From Clostridia bacterium (lineage in GTDB: Bacteria; Bacillota; Clostridia; UMGS1883; UMGS1540): a stretch of 64,000 bases of DNA. A program made the translations under genes and the position numbers. This document shows, piece by piece, positions 27,417 to 35,652 of this stretch (positions are counted from its first letter, which is position 1; each line of letters begins with the position of its first letter). The stretch lies in the NCBI GenBank assembly GCA_017442155.1, contig JAFSAU010000008.1, positions 1 through 64,000 on the forward strand. Direction: 5' to 3'. The notes under the pieces are model-generated. The model was not told where the DNA came from and ran no database searches. It saw only the letters and a program-made list of their open reading frames with translations.

Positions 27417-28412
27417 TTGTTTAATAAACTTTTCCTTACTGCTACAGCTCTATGCTCCCGCAGAACGGAATATATGACAGATAATTTCTATATAAACAGC
27501 TCCCTTCCCCCGAGTGGTGCTGTTCCGAATAATAAACCGTTTTCTAAAGACCTGCGTTCCCGACTTGGTATTTTTGCTGTAAGCGACGGGTTAGGAAATG
27601 GCGGGGAAGCGGCTGATGCTGCCCATAAGGCGTTATCGGTTTTGAAAAAATACCACGAAAAAATGAGTGCCGTAACGGTTGAAGCTGTTGGTTCCGTGGT
27701 GGAATCTTACGCAGAGGAGGCAAACTCCTTTATGCACTCTCTCGGAGACGGGGCAGGTGCTTCCATTGCTATGCTTGTGATAAATCATGGCGTGGCTACG
27801 GCTATAAATACGGGCAGTGCAAGGGTGTATTCCTTTAAATTCGGGCGTCTTAACCGTCTTAGCGTAGACGATACGGAGACCCAGCATCTTCTCAATATCG
27901 GAGCCATTCGCAGGGAAGAAGCAATGGACCACCCGAGCCGCCGCACGCTTACCAGCGCACTGGGAATGCTGAATCCGGCACAGGGGCAGCGTCTGCATAT
28001 GTCCAGCCCTACACCGGTGGAAAGCGGTGATATTTATTTGCTTTGCTCCAACGGTCTTACGGATTATCTTTCGGATGACCGCATATCCTATATTCTTTCA
28101 CTGCACATGAGTAATGAGCGGCTGGCGCAGCGTCTTGTCAGCGAGGCCATTGCCCGCGGTGCAGATGATAATCTGAGTGTTATTGTGGTACGCAGCGGAA
28201 AGAGCGGCAAGCCCTCTGTGGTGAATAAGGGACTTGTCAAGGGTGCGTTTTTGGCGGTTCTCCTGGCTGTGCTGGCGGCGTTGCTGCTTGCAAGACCGTG
28301 GAAGAAGCCGGCTTCAACACCGATAGAGCCATCACCGTCTCCCGCACCGTCACCTACTGCGGCGTCTATTTTGAGTCAGGAAAGTACGAATGACGGATTT
28401 GAACTGCGATAA
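27417..28412 (+). CDS. PP2C-type Ser/Thr phosphatase with C-terminal membrane anchor
   Basis: The 331-residue protein has PP2C motifs MTDNFYIN, IFAVSDGLGNGG, NTGSARVYSFKFGRL and ARGADDNLSVIVVR, which bind the two metal ions used to hydrolyse phosphoserine and phosphothreonine. A single membrane helix (GAFLAVLLAVLAALLLARPW) near residue 285 is followed by a Pro/Ser-rich tail outside. The motif normally read as SDG near the C-terminal half is SNG here (LLCSNGLTDYL), replacing a metal-ligand Asp by Asn, so activity may be reduced. The start is TTG 27417 after AAAGGCGG. No Ser/Thr kinase gene lies next to it. Confidence 0.8.
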   Translation: MFNKLFLTATALCSRRTEYMTDNFYINSSLPPSGAVPNNKPFSKDLRSRLGIFAVSDGLGNGGEAADAAHKALSVLKKYHEKMSAVTVEAVGSVVESYAEEANSFMHSLGDGAGASIAMLVINHGVATAINTGSARVYSFKFGRLNRLSVDDTETQHLLNIGAIRREEAMDHPSRRTLTSALGMLNPAQGQRLHMSSPTPVESGDIYLLCSNGLTDYLSDDRISYILSLHMSNERLAQRLVSEAIARGADDNLSVIVVRSGKSGKPSVVNKGLVKGAFLAVLLAVLAALLLARPWKKPASTPIEPSPSPAPSPTAASILSQESTNDGFELR

Positions 28413-28420
28413 AGAAACGC

Positions 28421-28728
28421 AAAAAGGGCGTTTTGTAAGCTGGATGTCGGTAAGGAAGATTAGGTTTTGAAGTCAGATTTCACCTTATACTGCATCAAAA
28501 ATCTCCGAAATACGAAAGTATTCCGAAAATTTTGTTCTTTGTCTAAGCTGAAATCTGATTTTTAAAACTGCGCAGCACCTTAGAAACAGAAATTTCAGAT
28601 GGATAATAAGGCAAAAACACGCAGATATCCTGGCGGATTTCAAGTGTTTTAACGCAATTTGGCACTGAAATTGCCTGTTTTAAGGCAATTCTTCTTTAAC
28701 GACATCCAGCTTATTAACGTCCCTTTTT
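28421..28728. repeat. MITE-like structured repeat with ~28-bp terminal inverted repeats
   Basis: The left end (28421-28449) and the reversed right end (28700-28728) share AAAAAGGG and TAAGCTGGATGTCG with only small gaps between. Inside are a further inverted pair (AGTCAGATTTCA with TGAAATCTGATT), a hairpin of CGAAATAC and GTATTCCG around a GAAA loop (28505-28524), and an eight-bp stem AATTGCCT/AGGCAATT (about 28669-28690). No reading frame of note is present. The size, terminal repeats and internal folds suit a non-autonomous mobile or palindromic element. It fills the gap between the phosphatase gene and purN. Confidence 0.65.
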
Positions 28729-28763
28729 CATTGACAGATGAACAATGACAGAGGAGGAAAAAT

Positions 28764-29378
28764 ATGTCAAACAAAATGAAAACGGCCGTTCTTGTTTCCG
28801 GCGGCGGCACCAACCTGCAGGCACTAATTGACAGCATTGACCGCGGCGACGTGCAGTCCGCAGAAATTGTATGTGTCATTGCCAATAAGGAAAACGCCTA
28901 TGCCCTGGAAAGAGCCAGAAAAGCTGGCATTCCTGCAAAGGCTATTACTGCGGATTTTGAGGCCGGGGCACTTGCTTTCATGCAGGAATGCGGCGCAGAG
29001 CTTGTGGTACTTGCTGGCTTTTTGTCCATTATCGGAAAGGGAATTCTTTCTGCCTATAAGAACAGAATTATTAACATTCATCCTTCGCTCATTCCGTCCT
29101 TCTGCGGTAAAGGCTATTATGGGCTTCATGTCCACGAAAAGGTTCTGGAATACGGTGTGAAGCTGACGGGTGCCACAGTTCATTTCGTTTCCGAGGAAGT
29201 GGACGGCGGTGTGATTATCGCACAGAAGGCCGTGGAGGTGCGGCATGATGACACACCTGACGTACTGCAAAAGCGTGTTATGGAAGAAGCAGAGTGGGTA
29301 ATCCTTCCCCGTGCCGTGGAGCTGGTTGCTTCCGGTCGGGTGCAGATACAGGGCCGTATGGCTGTCATTACAGAATAG
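28764..29378 (+). CDS. purN: Phosphoribosylglycinamide formyltransferase
   Basis: PurN transfers a formyl group from 10-formyltetrahydrofolate to GAR, the third step of purine synthesis. The 204-residue protein has ALVSGGGTN-like glycine-rich N-terminus (VLVSGGGTNLQALID), the catalytic Asn/His stretch IINIHPSLIPSF and HFVSEEVDGG with the essential Asp. It opens the purine operon, with GAGGAGG upstream. No purine riboswitch was recognised ahead of it. Confidence 0.95.
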   Translation: MSNKMKTAVLVSGGGTNLQALIDSIDRGDVQSAEIVCVIANKENAYALERARKAGIPAKAITADFEAGALAFMQECGAELVVLAGFLSIIGKGILSAYKNRIINIHPSLIPSFCGKGYYGLHVHEKVLEYGVKLTGATVHFVSEEVDGGVIIAQKAVEVRHDDTPDVLQKRVMEEAEWVILPRAVELVASGRVQIQGRMAVITE

Positions 29379-29396
29379 AAGAAAGGAATGGAAAAG

Positions 29397-30071
29397 ATGA
29401 AAGAGTATTTAAGCAAAAACCCCTATCCGGGTCGCGGTATCGTTCTCGGTAAGGCCGGTGGAAAGGCAGTGATTGCCTACTTTATTATGGGGAGAAGTGA
29501 AAACAGCCGGAATCGTGTTTTCGTAGAGGATGCAGAGGGAGTCCGTACAAAAGCATTTGACGAGAGCAAGATGCAGGACCCGTCTCTGATTATTTACTAT
29601 CCTTATCGCCGGGTGGGTGATACGCATATCATCACGAACGGTGACCAGACCGATACAATTTATACCTATTTAAAAGATGGAAAGGGCATGACAGAAGCGC
29701 TCCGCACGCGGACCTATGAGCCGGACGGACCGAACTTTACGCCCCGCATTTCCGGTATAATTGAAGGTGACAGGGCAATTTTATCTATTTTAAAGAAAGA
29801 CGGAGAGGGAACGAATCGTAGCTTCTTTGAGTATGAATTGCAGGAAGGTCAATGCCGTATTATTCATACATATCAGGAGAATAGGGAGCCGTTGCCTTCT
29901 TTTGAAGGGGAGCCGCGTCTCTTTGCTATCTCCGGCACGGCAGAAGAAATTGCCGCGGAAATCTGGGCAAGCCTGAATGAAGAAAATAAAGTTTCCCTGC
30001 TTGTAAAAACCATTGCGGCAGACGGTACGGTGGAAACAAAAATTATAAATAAAAACGGAGGCGCAGCATGA
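29397..30071 (+). CDS. IMP cyclohydrolase, PurO-like
   Basis: The ~224-residue protein matches the stand-alone IMP cyclohydrolase family (PurO-like): YPGRGIVLG, YFIMGRSENSRNRVF, DPSLIIYYPYR, HIITNGDQTDTI and YEPDGPNFTPRISG. It closes the purine ring, turning FAICAR into IMP. In most bacteria this is done by the N-terminal domain of PurH, which is missing here. ATG 29397 is chosen because AAGGA abuts ATG 29388 and is nine bases from 29397. Its stop overlaps the next gene's start by four bases (ATGA), linking the two halves of the step. Confidence 0.85.
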   Translation: MKEYLSKNPYPGRGIVLGKAGGKAVIAYFIMGRSENSRNRVFVEDAEGVRTKAFDESKMQDPSLIIYYPYRRVGDTHIITNGDQTDTIYTYLKDGKGMTEALRTRTYEPDGPNFTPRISGIIEGDRAILSILKKDGEGTNRSFFEYELQEGQCRIIHTYQENREPLPSFEGEPRLFAISGTAEEIAAEIWASLNEENKVSLLVKTIAADGTVETKIINKNGGAA

Positions 30072-31243
30072 ACGAGTTGTTATTAAAATACGGCTGTAAC
30101 CCGAATCAGGTTCCGGCCAAAATTTTCATGGAGGATGGTAGCGATTTGCCCGTAGAGGTATTAAACGGCCGTCCGGGGTATATTAATTTTCTGGATGCTC
30201 TCAATGCGTATCAGCTTGTGAAGGAGCTGAAGGAAGCTACAGGACTTCCGGCAGCGGCATCCTTTAAGCATGTCAGTCCCGCCGGCGCGGCGGTGGCTTC
30301 GGAGCTTTCTGATACGCTGAAAAAAGTGTTTTTCGTGGATGACCTGGAGCTGACACCTATTGCCAGTGCCTATGCGGCTGCCCGCGGTGCAGACCGCATG
30401 TCCTCCTATGGGGATTTCGCGGCACTGTCCGACACCTGCGACGAAGCTACAGCAAGAATATTGTCGCGCGAGGTTTCCGATGGTGTAATTGCCCCGGATT
30501 ATACACCCGAAGCACTGGCTATTCTGCAAAAAAAGCGCAAAGGCGGTTATACCGTTCTGAAAATGGACCCGGCGTATATTCCGGCTCCTGTTGAACGTAA
30601 AAATGTGTACGGTATCACGTTTGAGCAGGGGAGAAATGCACTGAAAATCGACAAAGCCTGCCTTGAAAATATCGTAACAGACAATAAAACTCTGACGGAA
30701 GATGCAAAAATCGACCTTCTGATTGCCTTAATTACCTTAAAATATACCCAGTCAAATTCTGTCTGCTATGTGAAGGACAAAATGGCGATCGGCATCGGAG
30801 CCGGCCAGCAGTCCCGGATTCATTGTACCCGTCTGGCGGGCAACAAGGCAGATATCTGGCATCTCCGTGCCCACGATAAAGTGCTTTCCCTGCCTTTTAA
30901 GGACACCTTGAGCCGTGCGGAGAGAGATAACACGATTGACGTATATATTGGCGAGGAATGTGATGATGTTCTGCGTGACGGTGCCTGGGAACAGTATTTC
31001 ACAGAAAAGCCGGCTCCCTTAACCAGAGAAGAAAAAGCAGAGTTTTTAAAGACTGTCACCGGCGTTTCGGTGGGGTCCGATGCGTTCTTCCCCTTCGGAG
31101 ACAACATTGAGCGTGTACGCAAGAGCGGTGTGTCCTTCGTGGCCCAGCCCGGCGGCTCTATCCGTGATGACCATGTGATTGAAACGTGTAACCGGTACGG
31201 CATTGCTATGGCCTTCACCGGCATCCGTTTGTTCCATCACTAA
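30068..31243 (+). CDS. AICAR transformylase, stand-alone form of the PurH C-terminal domain
   Basis: At 391 residues it carries only the AICAR formyltransferase part of PurH: KYGCNPNQ at the start, ASFKHVSPAGAA, YTQSNSVCYVKDKMAIGIG, GAGQQSRIHCTRLAG and the C-terminal SDAFFPFGDNIE. The N-terminal IMP cyclohydrolase (MGS-like) domain of normal PurH (~510 residues in all) is absent. It formylates AICAR with 10-formyl-THF, and the upstream PurO-like protein does the closing step. Confidence 0.92.
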   Translation: MNELLLKYGCNPNQVPAKIFMEDGSDLPVEVLNGRPGYINFLDALNAYQLVKELKEATGLPAAASFKHVSPAGAAVASELSDTLKKVFFVDDLELTPIASAYAAARGADRMSSYGDFAALSDTCDEATARILSREVSDGVIAPDYTPEALAILQKKRKGGYTVLKMDPAYIPAPVERKNVYGITFEQGRNALKIDKACLENIVTDNKTLTEDAKIDLLIALITLKYTQSNSVCYVKDKMAIGIGAGQQSRIHCTRLAGNKADIWHLRAHDKVLSLPFKDTLSRAERDNTIDVYIGEECDDVLRDGAWEQYFTEKPAPLTREEKAEFLKTVTGVSVGSDAFFPFGDNIERVRKSGVSFVAQPGGSIRDDHVIETCNRYGIAMAFTGIRLFHH

Positions 31244-31267
31244 GACCGGGAGAAAGGAAGAATTGAT

Positions 31268-32527
31268 ATGAAAATACTGATTGTCGGCGGCGGCGGCCGT
31301 GAGCACGCCATCGCCTGGAAGCTTTCGCAAAGCCCGGCCCAGCCGGAACTGTACTGTGCACCGGGAAACGGCGGCATCGGTGAAATTGCAAAGCTTGTAG
31401 CGATAAAGGCTACGGATATTGACGGCGTATGCACCTTTGCCGTAGAAAATAAAATTGACCTTGTTGTTGTGGCACCGGATGACCCGCTGGTGGCGGGGAT
31501 GGTGGATGCACTGGAAGCAAAAGGCATCCGCGCTTTCGGACCGAGTGCCGCCGCCGCCCGTATTGAAGGAAGCAAGGTTTTTTCCAAGGAATTGATGAAA
31601 AAGTACGGCATTCCTACGGCGAAGTACGAAACCTTTTCCGATCCCGGTGCGGCCATTGCGTATCTTGAAAAAAGCAGTTACCCCACGGTTATCAAGGCCG
31701 AGGGATTAGCTCTCGGGAAAGGTGTTATCATTCCCCAAAGCTTTGAGGAAGCCAAGCAGGCTGTGCAGGATATCATGGAAGATAAGCAGTTTGGCGATGC
31801 AGGCAACCGTATTGTTATCGAAGAATTTTTGACCGGCCGTGAAATTTCTGTTCTGGCCTTTACGGACGGGAAAACGCTTCTGCCCATGTGTAGTGCCCAG
31901 GACCATAAGCGTGCTCTGGATAATGACGAGGGCCTGAACACCGGCGGTATGGGTGCCTATTCGCCGTCACCAATTTATGACGCGGCCATGGAAAGGGAAT
32001 GTATGGAAAATATTTTCCTGCCCACTGTGGAAGCCATGCGAAAAGAGGGCTGTCCCTTCAAAGGCGTGTTGTATTTTGGCCTGATGGCAACAAAGGACGG
32101 CGTGAAGGTTATTGAATACAATGCCCGTTTCGGCGATCCGGAAACCCAGGCGGTACTTCCCCGGCTTGAAAATGACCTCCTGGAAATCATGGACGCTATT
32201 ATTGACGAACGGCTTGCAGAGACAAAGCTTTCTTTTAAAACAGACGCGGCGGCATGTATTATTGCAGCTTCCGGCGGGTATCCTAAAGACTACAAAAAGG
32301 GATATCCGATTTCCGGTCTGGAAAACGTGGAAGGTGCTATTGTTTTCCATAGCGGAACGGCAAAAGAGGATGGCACATTCAAAACAAACGGCGGCCGTGT
32401 ACTGGGCGTAACGGCCATGGGTCCCACCCTCCGGGAAGCGGTGGACAAGGCCTATGAAAACGTGAAAAAGATTTCCTTTACGGACATGCATTACAGAACA
32501 GACATCGGAAAGCATGGTGTAGTGTAA
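31268..32527 (+). CDS. purD: Phosphoribosylamine--glycine ligase
   Basis: PurD joins phosphoribosylamine and glycine using ATP. The 419-residue protein has ILIVGGGGREHAIAWKL at the N-terminus, an ATP-grasp domain (TVIKAEGLALGKGVII, VIEEFLTGREISVLAF) and the family signature EYNARFGDPETQAVLPRL. The operon order purN, PurO-like, AICAR transformylase, purD is compact, with 24 bases before this gene. Confidence 0.96.
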   Translation: MKILIVGGGGREHAIAWKLSQSPAQPELYCAPGNGGIGEIAKLVAIKATDIDGVCTFAVENKIDLVVVAPDDPLVAGMVDALEAKGIRAFGPSAAAARIEGSKVFSKELMKKYGIPTAKYETFSDPGAAIAYLEKSSYPTVIKAEGLALGKGVIIPQSFEEAKQAVQDIMEDKQFGDAGNRIVIEEFLTGREISVLAFTDGKTLLPMCSAQDHKRALDNDEGLNTGGMGAYSPSPIYDAAMERECMENIFLPTVEAMRKEGCPFKGVLYFGLMATKDGVKVIEYNARFGDPETQAVLPRLENDLLEIMDAIIDERLAETKLSFKTDAAACIIAASGGYPKDYKKGYPISGLENVEGAIVFHSGTAKEDGTFKTNGGRVLGVTAMGPTLREAVDKAYENVKKISFTDMHYRTDIGKHGVV

Positions 32528-32528
32528 A

Positions 32529-33242
32529 ATGAAGCTGAAAATCTTGTCTATGTATCCGGACCTTCTGAATATGTACGGAGACATCGGAAACGTAAAGATT
32601 TTGAAAAGACGTGCAGAAAAAAGAGGCATTGAGACGGAACTTTGTACTCTTTCCGCCGGACAGCCTTTTCCTGTGGATGCCGATATTGTTATGCTTGGTG
32701 CCGGACAGGATTTTGAAATGCACATTGTCCTGGAGGACATGCGAGGGGAGAAAAAGGAAGCCCTTCGGGCGTATATAGAGGATGGCGGCGTATTTCTGGC
32801 TGTTGGTACAGGCTTTCAGCTACTTGGTACAGCATTTGTGTCCGGCGAAGGAGAAGCGAGAGAGGGCCTTGGTATTCTGCCGGTTGTTACAGAGCCTTCG
32901 GACGTTCGTTTTGTCGGAAATATCGCCGCAGAAATTGACGGCGTTCGCGCCGTGGGTTTTGAAAATCATGCAGGGTGTACCCGCATCGGGAATCTGAAGC
33001 CCTTGGGACATGTGCTTTCCGGCCACGGAAATAACGGGGAGGATGGCAATGAGGGCGCACGGTATAAAAATACAGTGTGCACCTTCTTTCATGGCCCTTT
33101 TCTTTCTAAAAACCCGGAGCAGGCAGATAAGCTTCTGCTTTCGGCTTTGCAAAGAAAGTATGAGATTGACGCTTTGGAATCACTCGACGATACGTATGAA
33201 TACCGGGCCAAAGAAACGATTTTGTCAAAGCTCGGACTTTAA
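32529..33242 (+). CDS. GatD-like class I glutamine amidotransferase lacking the nucleophile Cys
   Basis: The 237-residue protein has the CobB/CobQ-type fold of GatD: MKLKILSMYPDLLNMYGDIGN-type start, MLGAGQDFE, GFENHAGCTRIG and FHGPFLSKNPE, whose His is the expected catalytic base. GatD normally works with MurT to amidate lipid II. The nucleophile elbow, usually close to LAVCGGYQLLG, reads LAVGTGFQLLG (residues 90-100), with Gly (GGT) at position 93 instead of Cys (TGT). No MurT gene is in the window. It is one base after purD and therefore in the purine operon. It is either inactive as a glutaminase, altered in function, or a sequencing variant. Confidence 0.75.
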   Translation: MKLKILSMYPDLLNMYGDIGNVKILKRRAEKRGIETELCTLSAGQPFPVDADIVMLGAGQDFEMHIVLEDMRGEKKEALRAYIEDGGVFLAVGTGFQLLGTAFVSGEGEAREGLGILPVVTEPSDVRFVGNIAAEIDGVRAVGFENHAGCTRIGNLKPLGHVLSGHGNNGEDGNEGARYKNTVCTFFHGPFLSKNPEQADKLLLSALQRKYEIDALESLDDTYEYRAKETILSKLGL

Positions 33243-33333
33243 CTTTAGATGAATAAAGCAGAATGCGTATAAAGAAGCCACCGGTACTTGTATTTATCAG
33301 GTAAAGGCAGACACTGAAAACTATAAATTATCC

Positions 33334-33370
33334 AAACCCTTGTTCGATTCGATATGGAACAGGGGTTTTG
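33334..33370 (+). terminator. Terminator of the purine operon
   Basis: A 12-bp stem (33334-33345 with 33357-33368, one G-U) is followed by T-rich sequence, about 90 bases after the last stop. Confidence 0.75.
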
Positions 33371-33412
33371 TAATTTGTTTTGTAGGATAATCTTCATTAT
33401 CAAAGGGATACC

Positions 33413-33486
33413 TCACTTCTTCACTATTACATATTACTTATCACTTCAAATCAACAAGCACGATTTCAGGGAATAGTGAAGAGTGA
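33413..33486. repeat. Inverted repeat element around TTCACTATT
   Basis: TCACTTCTTCACTATT (33413-33428) faces AATAGTGAAGAGTGA (33472-33486), a 15-bp inverted repeat with one bulged base around a 43-base loop. It lies between the purine operon terminator and the tRNA terminator and contains no gene. It looks like a small dispersed intergenic repeat, but no second copy is in the window. Confidence 0.45.
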
Positions 33487-33498
33487 ATGGGTAAAAGG

Positions 33499-33534
33499 AA
33501 AAATCGACAAGACTCTGTCGAATCTTGTCGATTT
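33499..33534 (-). terminator. Terminator of tRNA-Pro
   Basis: On the minus strand, AAAATCGACAAGA pairs with TCTTGTCGATTTTT directly after the tRNA CCA end. Confidence 0.88.
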
Positions 33535-33611
<77 letters not shown>

Positions 33612-33626
33612 TTACACAGCTTATAT

Positions 33627-33655
33627 ATTATACTGCATTATCAAAAAAATGTCAA
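33627..33655 (-). promoter_or_regulatory. Promoter of tRNA-Pro
   Basis: On the minus strand, TTGACA (33650-33655) and TATAAT (33627-33632) have a 17-base spacer, 15 bases ahead of the mature tRNA 5' end. Confidence 0.88.
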
Positions 33656-33792
33656 GCTTTTTTTTGAAAAAAGTAATATTTTTTATAAAAAGAGGGAACG
33701 GCAGGGATGAAGTCTGCCGTTCCCCGGAGGGAGAGATAGGGGATTGTATTTTTTTCGGATGGATATATCTCTTTTTTGAATAGAGTGTCGGT

Positions 33793-34965
33793 TTATTTCA
33801 AACGTTTCTGCACGAATCGGCTGATACGGGTCAGTGCCTCCGTGATATTTTTCACAGAATATGCGTAAGAGCAACGGATAAAGCCCTCTCCGCTGGATCC
33901 AAAAGCATTGCCGGGGACCACGGCCACATTTTCTTCCTCCAGAAGCGTTTCGGCGAAGGCTTCGGAAGAAAGACCCGTTTCCCGGATGGAGGGGAAAACA
34001 TAAAATGCACCTCGAGGTTCGAAGCAGGAAAGCCCCATTTTCCGGAAGCCGTTTACCATTAGTCGGCGCCGGTGGTTATATTCCTCACGCATGGCAGCAA
34101 TGTCATCATCACCATTTTCCAGGGCCTCTATGGCCGCATATTGGCTCGTGGTGGGGGTGGACATAATAGCATACTGGTGGATTTTTGTCATCAGCTTTAT
34201 AAGCGGTACAGGCCCGCAGGCGTATCCAAGACGCCAGCCTGTCATGGCATATGCCTTGGAAAAACCGCTGACGAGAACAGTGCGTTCCTGCATACCTTCT
34301 ATAGAAGCAATAGAGGTATGGTGCGCTCCATAAGTCAGCTCGCCATATATTTCATCGCTGAGCACCAGAATGTTCGTTTCGCGCAATACGTCTGCAATTT
34401 CTTCTAAGTCCGCCTTTTCCATTATACCGCCGGTGGGATTATTGGGGAAGGGGAAAATGAGAAGCTTCGTACGGGGTGTTATGGCCGCACGGAGTTGTTT
34501 TGCAGTGAGGCGAAAGTCATCCTCCTCACGGGTTACGACGGGAACAGCTGTTCCTCCTGCAAGCGTTACACAGGGCGTGTAACAGACAAAACTTGGCTCC
34601 GGTACCAGCACCTCGTCGCCCGGGCCGATAAGGCTGCGTACAGCAAGGTCGATGGCTTCGCTGCCGCCAACGGTAATCAGCACTTCCGTTTTGGGGTCAT
34701 ATGTGACAGAGAAGCGGCGGGAAAGATAGCGGCATACTGCCTCCCGCAGGGGCATCATACCTGCATTGGACGTATAGTATGTATGTCCCTTCTCCAGTGA
34801 ATATATTCCGGCATCCCGGATGTGCCACGGTGTTACAAAGTCCGGCTCGCCTACGCCAAGGGAAATGGCATCCTTCCGCTCTGCCACAATGTCAAAAAAC
34901 TTACGAATGCCGGAGGGAGGGATGGCAGCTGCCGTAGGATTGAGCATGTTTTGTATATCTATCAT
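33793..34965 (-). CDS. PLP-dependent class I/II aminotransferase
   Basis: The 390-residue protein is a fold-type I aminotransferase: SLGVGEPDFVTP near the N-terminus, FPNNPTGGIM (cofactor-side Asn), LSDEIYGELTY (Asp and Tyr contacting PLP) and VSGFSKAYAMTGWRLGY, whose Lys binds PLP. Substrate range is not resolved; aspartate or aromatic amino acids are typical for this subgroup. Its ATG shares one base with the stop of the Lrp-type regulator (TGATG), so the two are cotranscribed and the regulator probably senses an amino acid handled by this enzyme. Confidence 0.92.
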   Translation of the reverse strand: MIDIQNMLNPTAAAIPPSGIRKFFDIVAERKDAISLGVGEPDFVTPWHIRDAGIYSLEKGHTYYTSNAGMMPLREAVCRYLSRRFSVTYDPKTEVLITVGGSEAIDLAVRSLIGPGDEVLVPEPSFVCYTPCVTLAGGTAVPVVTREEDDFRLTAKQLRAAITPRTKLLIFPFPNNPTGGIMEKADLEEIADVLRETNILVLSDEIYGELTYGAHHTSIASIEGMQERTVLVSGFSKAYAMTGWRLGYACGPVPLIKLMTKIHQYAIMSTPTTSQYAAIEALENGDDDIAAMREEYNHRRRLMVNGFRKMGLSCFEPRGAFYVFPSIRETGLSSEAFAETLLEEENVAVVPGNAFGSSGEGFIRCSYAYSVKNITEALTRISRFVQKRLK

Positions 34966-35441
34966 CAGGAAATCACGCTTCTTTCATCTACGGCGGGCTT
35001 ATCGTATATTACGCCGGAATCTTTATAGGTTTTCAGTACGAAGTGGGTACCTGTGCTGACAACTGCCGGCATAGGTGCAAGCTTTTCTGCGACGAAAAGT
35101 GCCACTTCCTTCATGGTTTTTCCCTCACAGATAAGTCCGATGTCGAAGCTGCCGGACATGAGCCAGACGGTTTTTACCTGGTCATACTGATAAATACGCT
35201 CAGCAATTTTATCGAAGCCTTCGCCCCGTTGGGGGGTGACACGAAGCTCAATAAAAGCTGTCACCCGGTTGGATTCGGTTTTATCCCAGTCTACCAGAGT
35301 TTTGTAGCCCACGATGATGCCTTCCTCTTCCAGGGCGGCAATTTCGGATTTCACTTCGCTGACATCCCGCCCCAGCATCACAGCAATCTGCTCCGGTGTG
35401 ATATGGCTGTTTTTTTCTAAAATTTCCAAAATCTGATTCAT
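34965..35441 (-). CDS. Lrp/AsnC-family transcriptional regulator
   Basis: An N-terminal winged helix (ITPEQIAVMLGRDVSEVKSE) is followed by the RAM ligand-binding domain (VTAFIELRVTPQRGEGFDKI, KTVWLMSGSFDIGLICEG). Length (158) is normal. Proteins of this family form octamers that bind amino acids and control metabolism genes. It leads a two-gene operon with an aminotransferase and probably regulates it and itself. Confidence 0.92.
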   Translation of the reverse strand: MNQILEILEKNSHITPEQIAVMLGRDVSEVKSEIAALEEEGIIVGYKTLVDWDKTESNRVTAFIELRVTPQRGEGFDKIAERIYQYDQVKTVWLMSGSFDIGLICEGKTMKEVALFVAEKLAPMPAVVSTGTHFVLKTYKDSGVIYDKPAVDERSVIS

Positions 35442-35471
35442 TGCGTTTCTCCTTTTAAAAAACTATAATAT

Positions 35472-35500
35472 AGTATACCCTAAAAACGGAAGAAATGCAA
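35472..35500 (-). promoter_or_regulatory. Promoter of the Lrp-aminotransferase operon
   Basis: On the minus strand, TTGCAT (35495-35500) and TATACT (35472-35477) are 17 bases apart, upstream of the regulator start at 35441. Confidence 0.65.
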
Positions 35501-35533
35501 CAAAAATTTTTCTGAAAAAAGGCATTAAAATAA

Positions 35534-35583
35534 AAATATTTTCTGATTTGTTCGTTCAAAACGCACAAAAACAGAAAATATTT
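35534..35583. repeat. 12-bp perfect inverted repeat between two operons
   Basis: AAATATTTTCTG (35534-35545) faces CAGAAAATATTT (35572-35583) with 26 bases between. On the minus strand the second arm runs into TTTTTATTTT, so it may terminate the glmM operon. It also lies just upstream of the Lrp promoter and could be a regulator site. Confidence 0.5.
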
Positions 35584-35652
35584 CTAAAAAACCGACATAG
35601 AACAGAAAAATAAATTATAAAACATATAAAACGCGGAAAGAAAAATGTTTTT

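Noticed and set aside
28729-28763. Purine riboswitch ahead of purN
   Set aside because: No conserved purine aptamer core was recognised; the gap upstream is filled by the MITE-like element.
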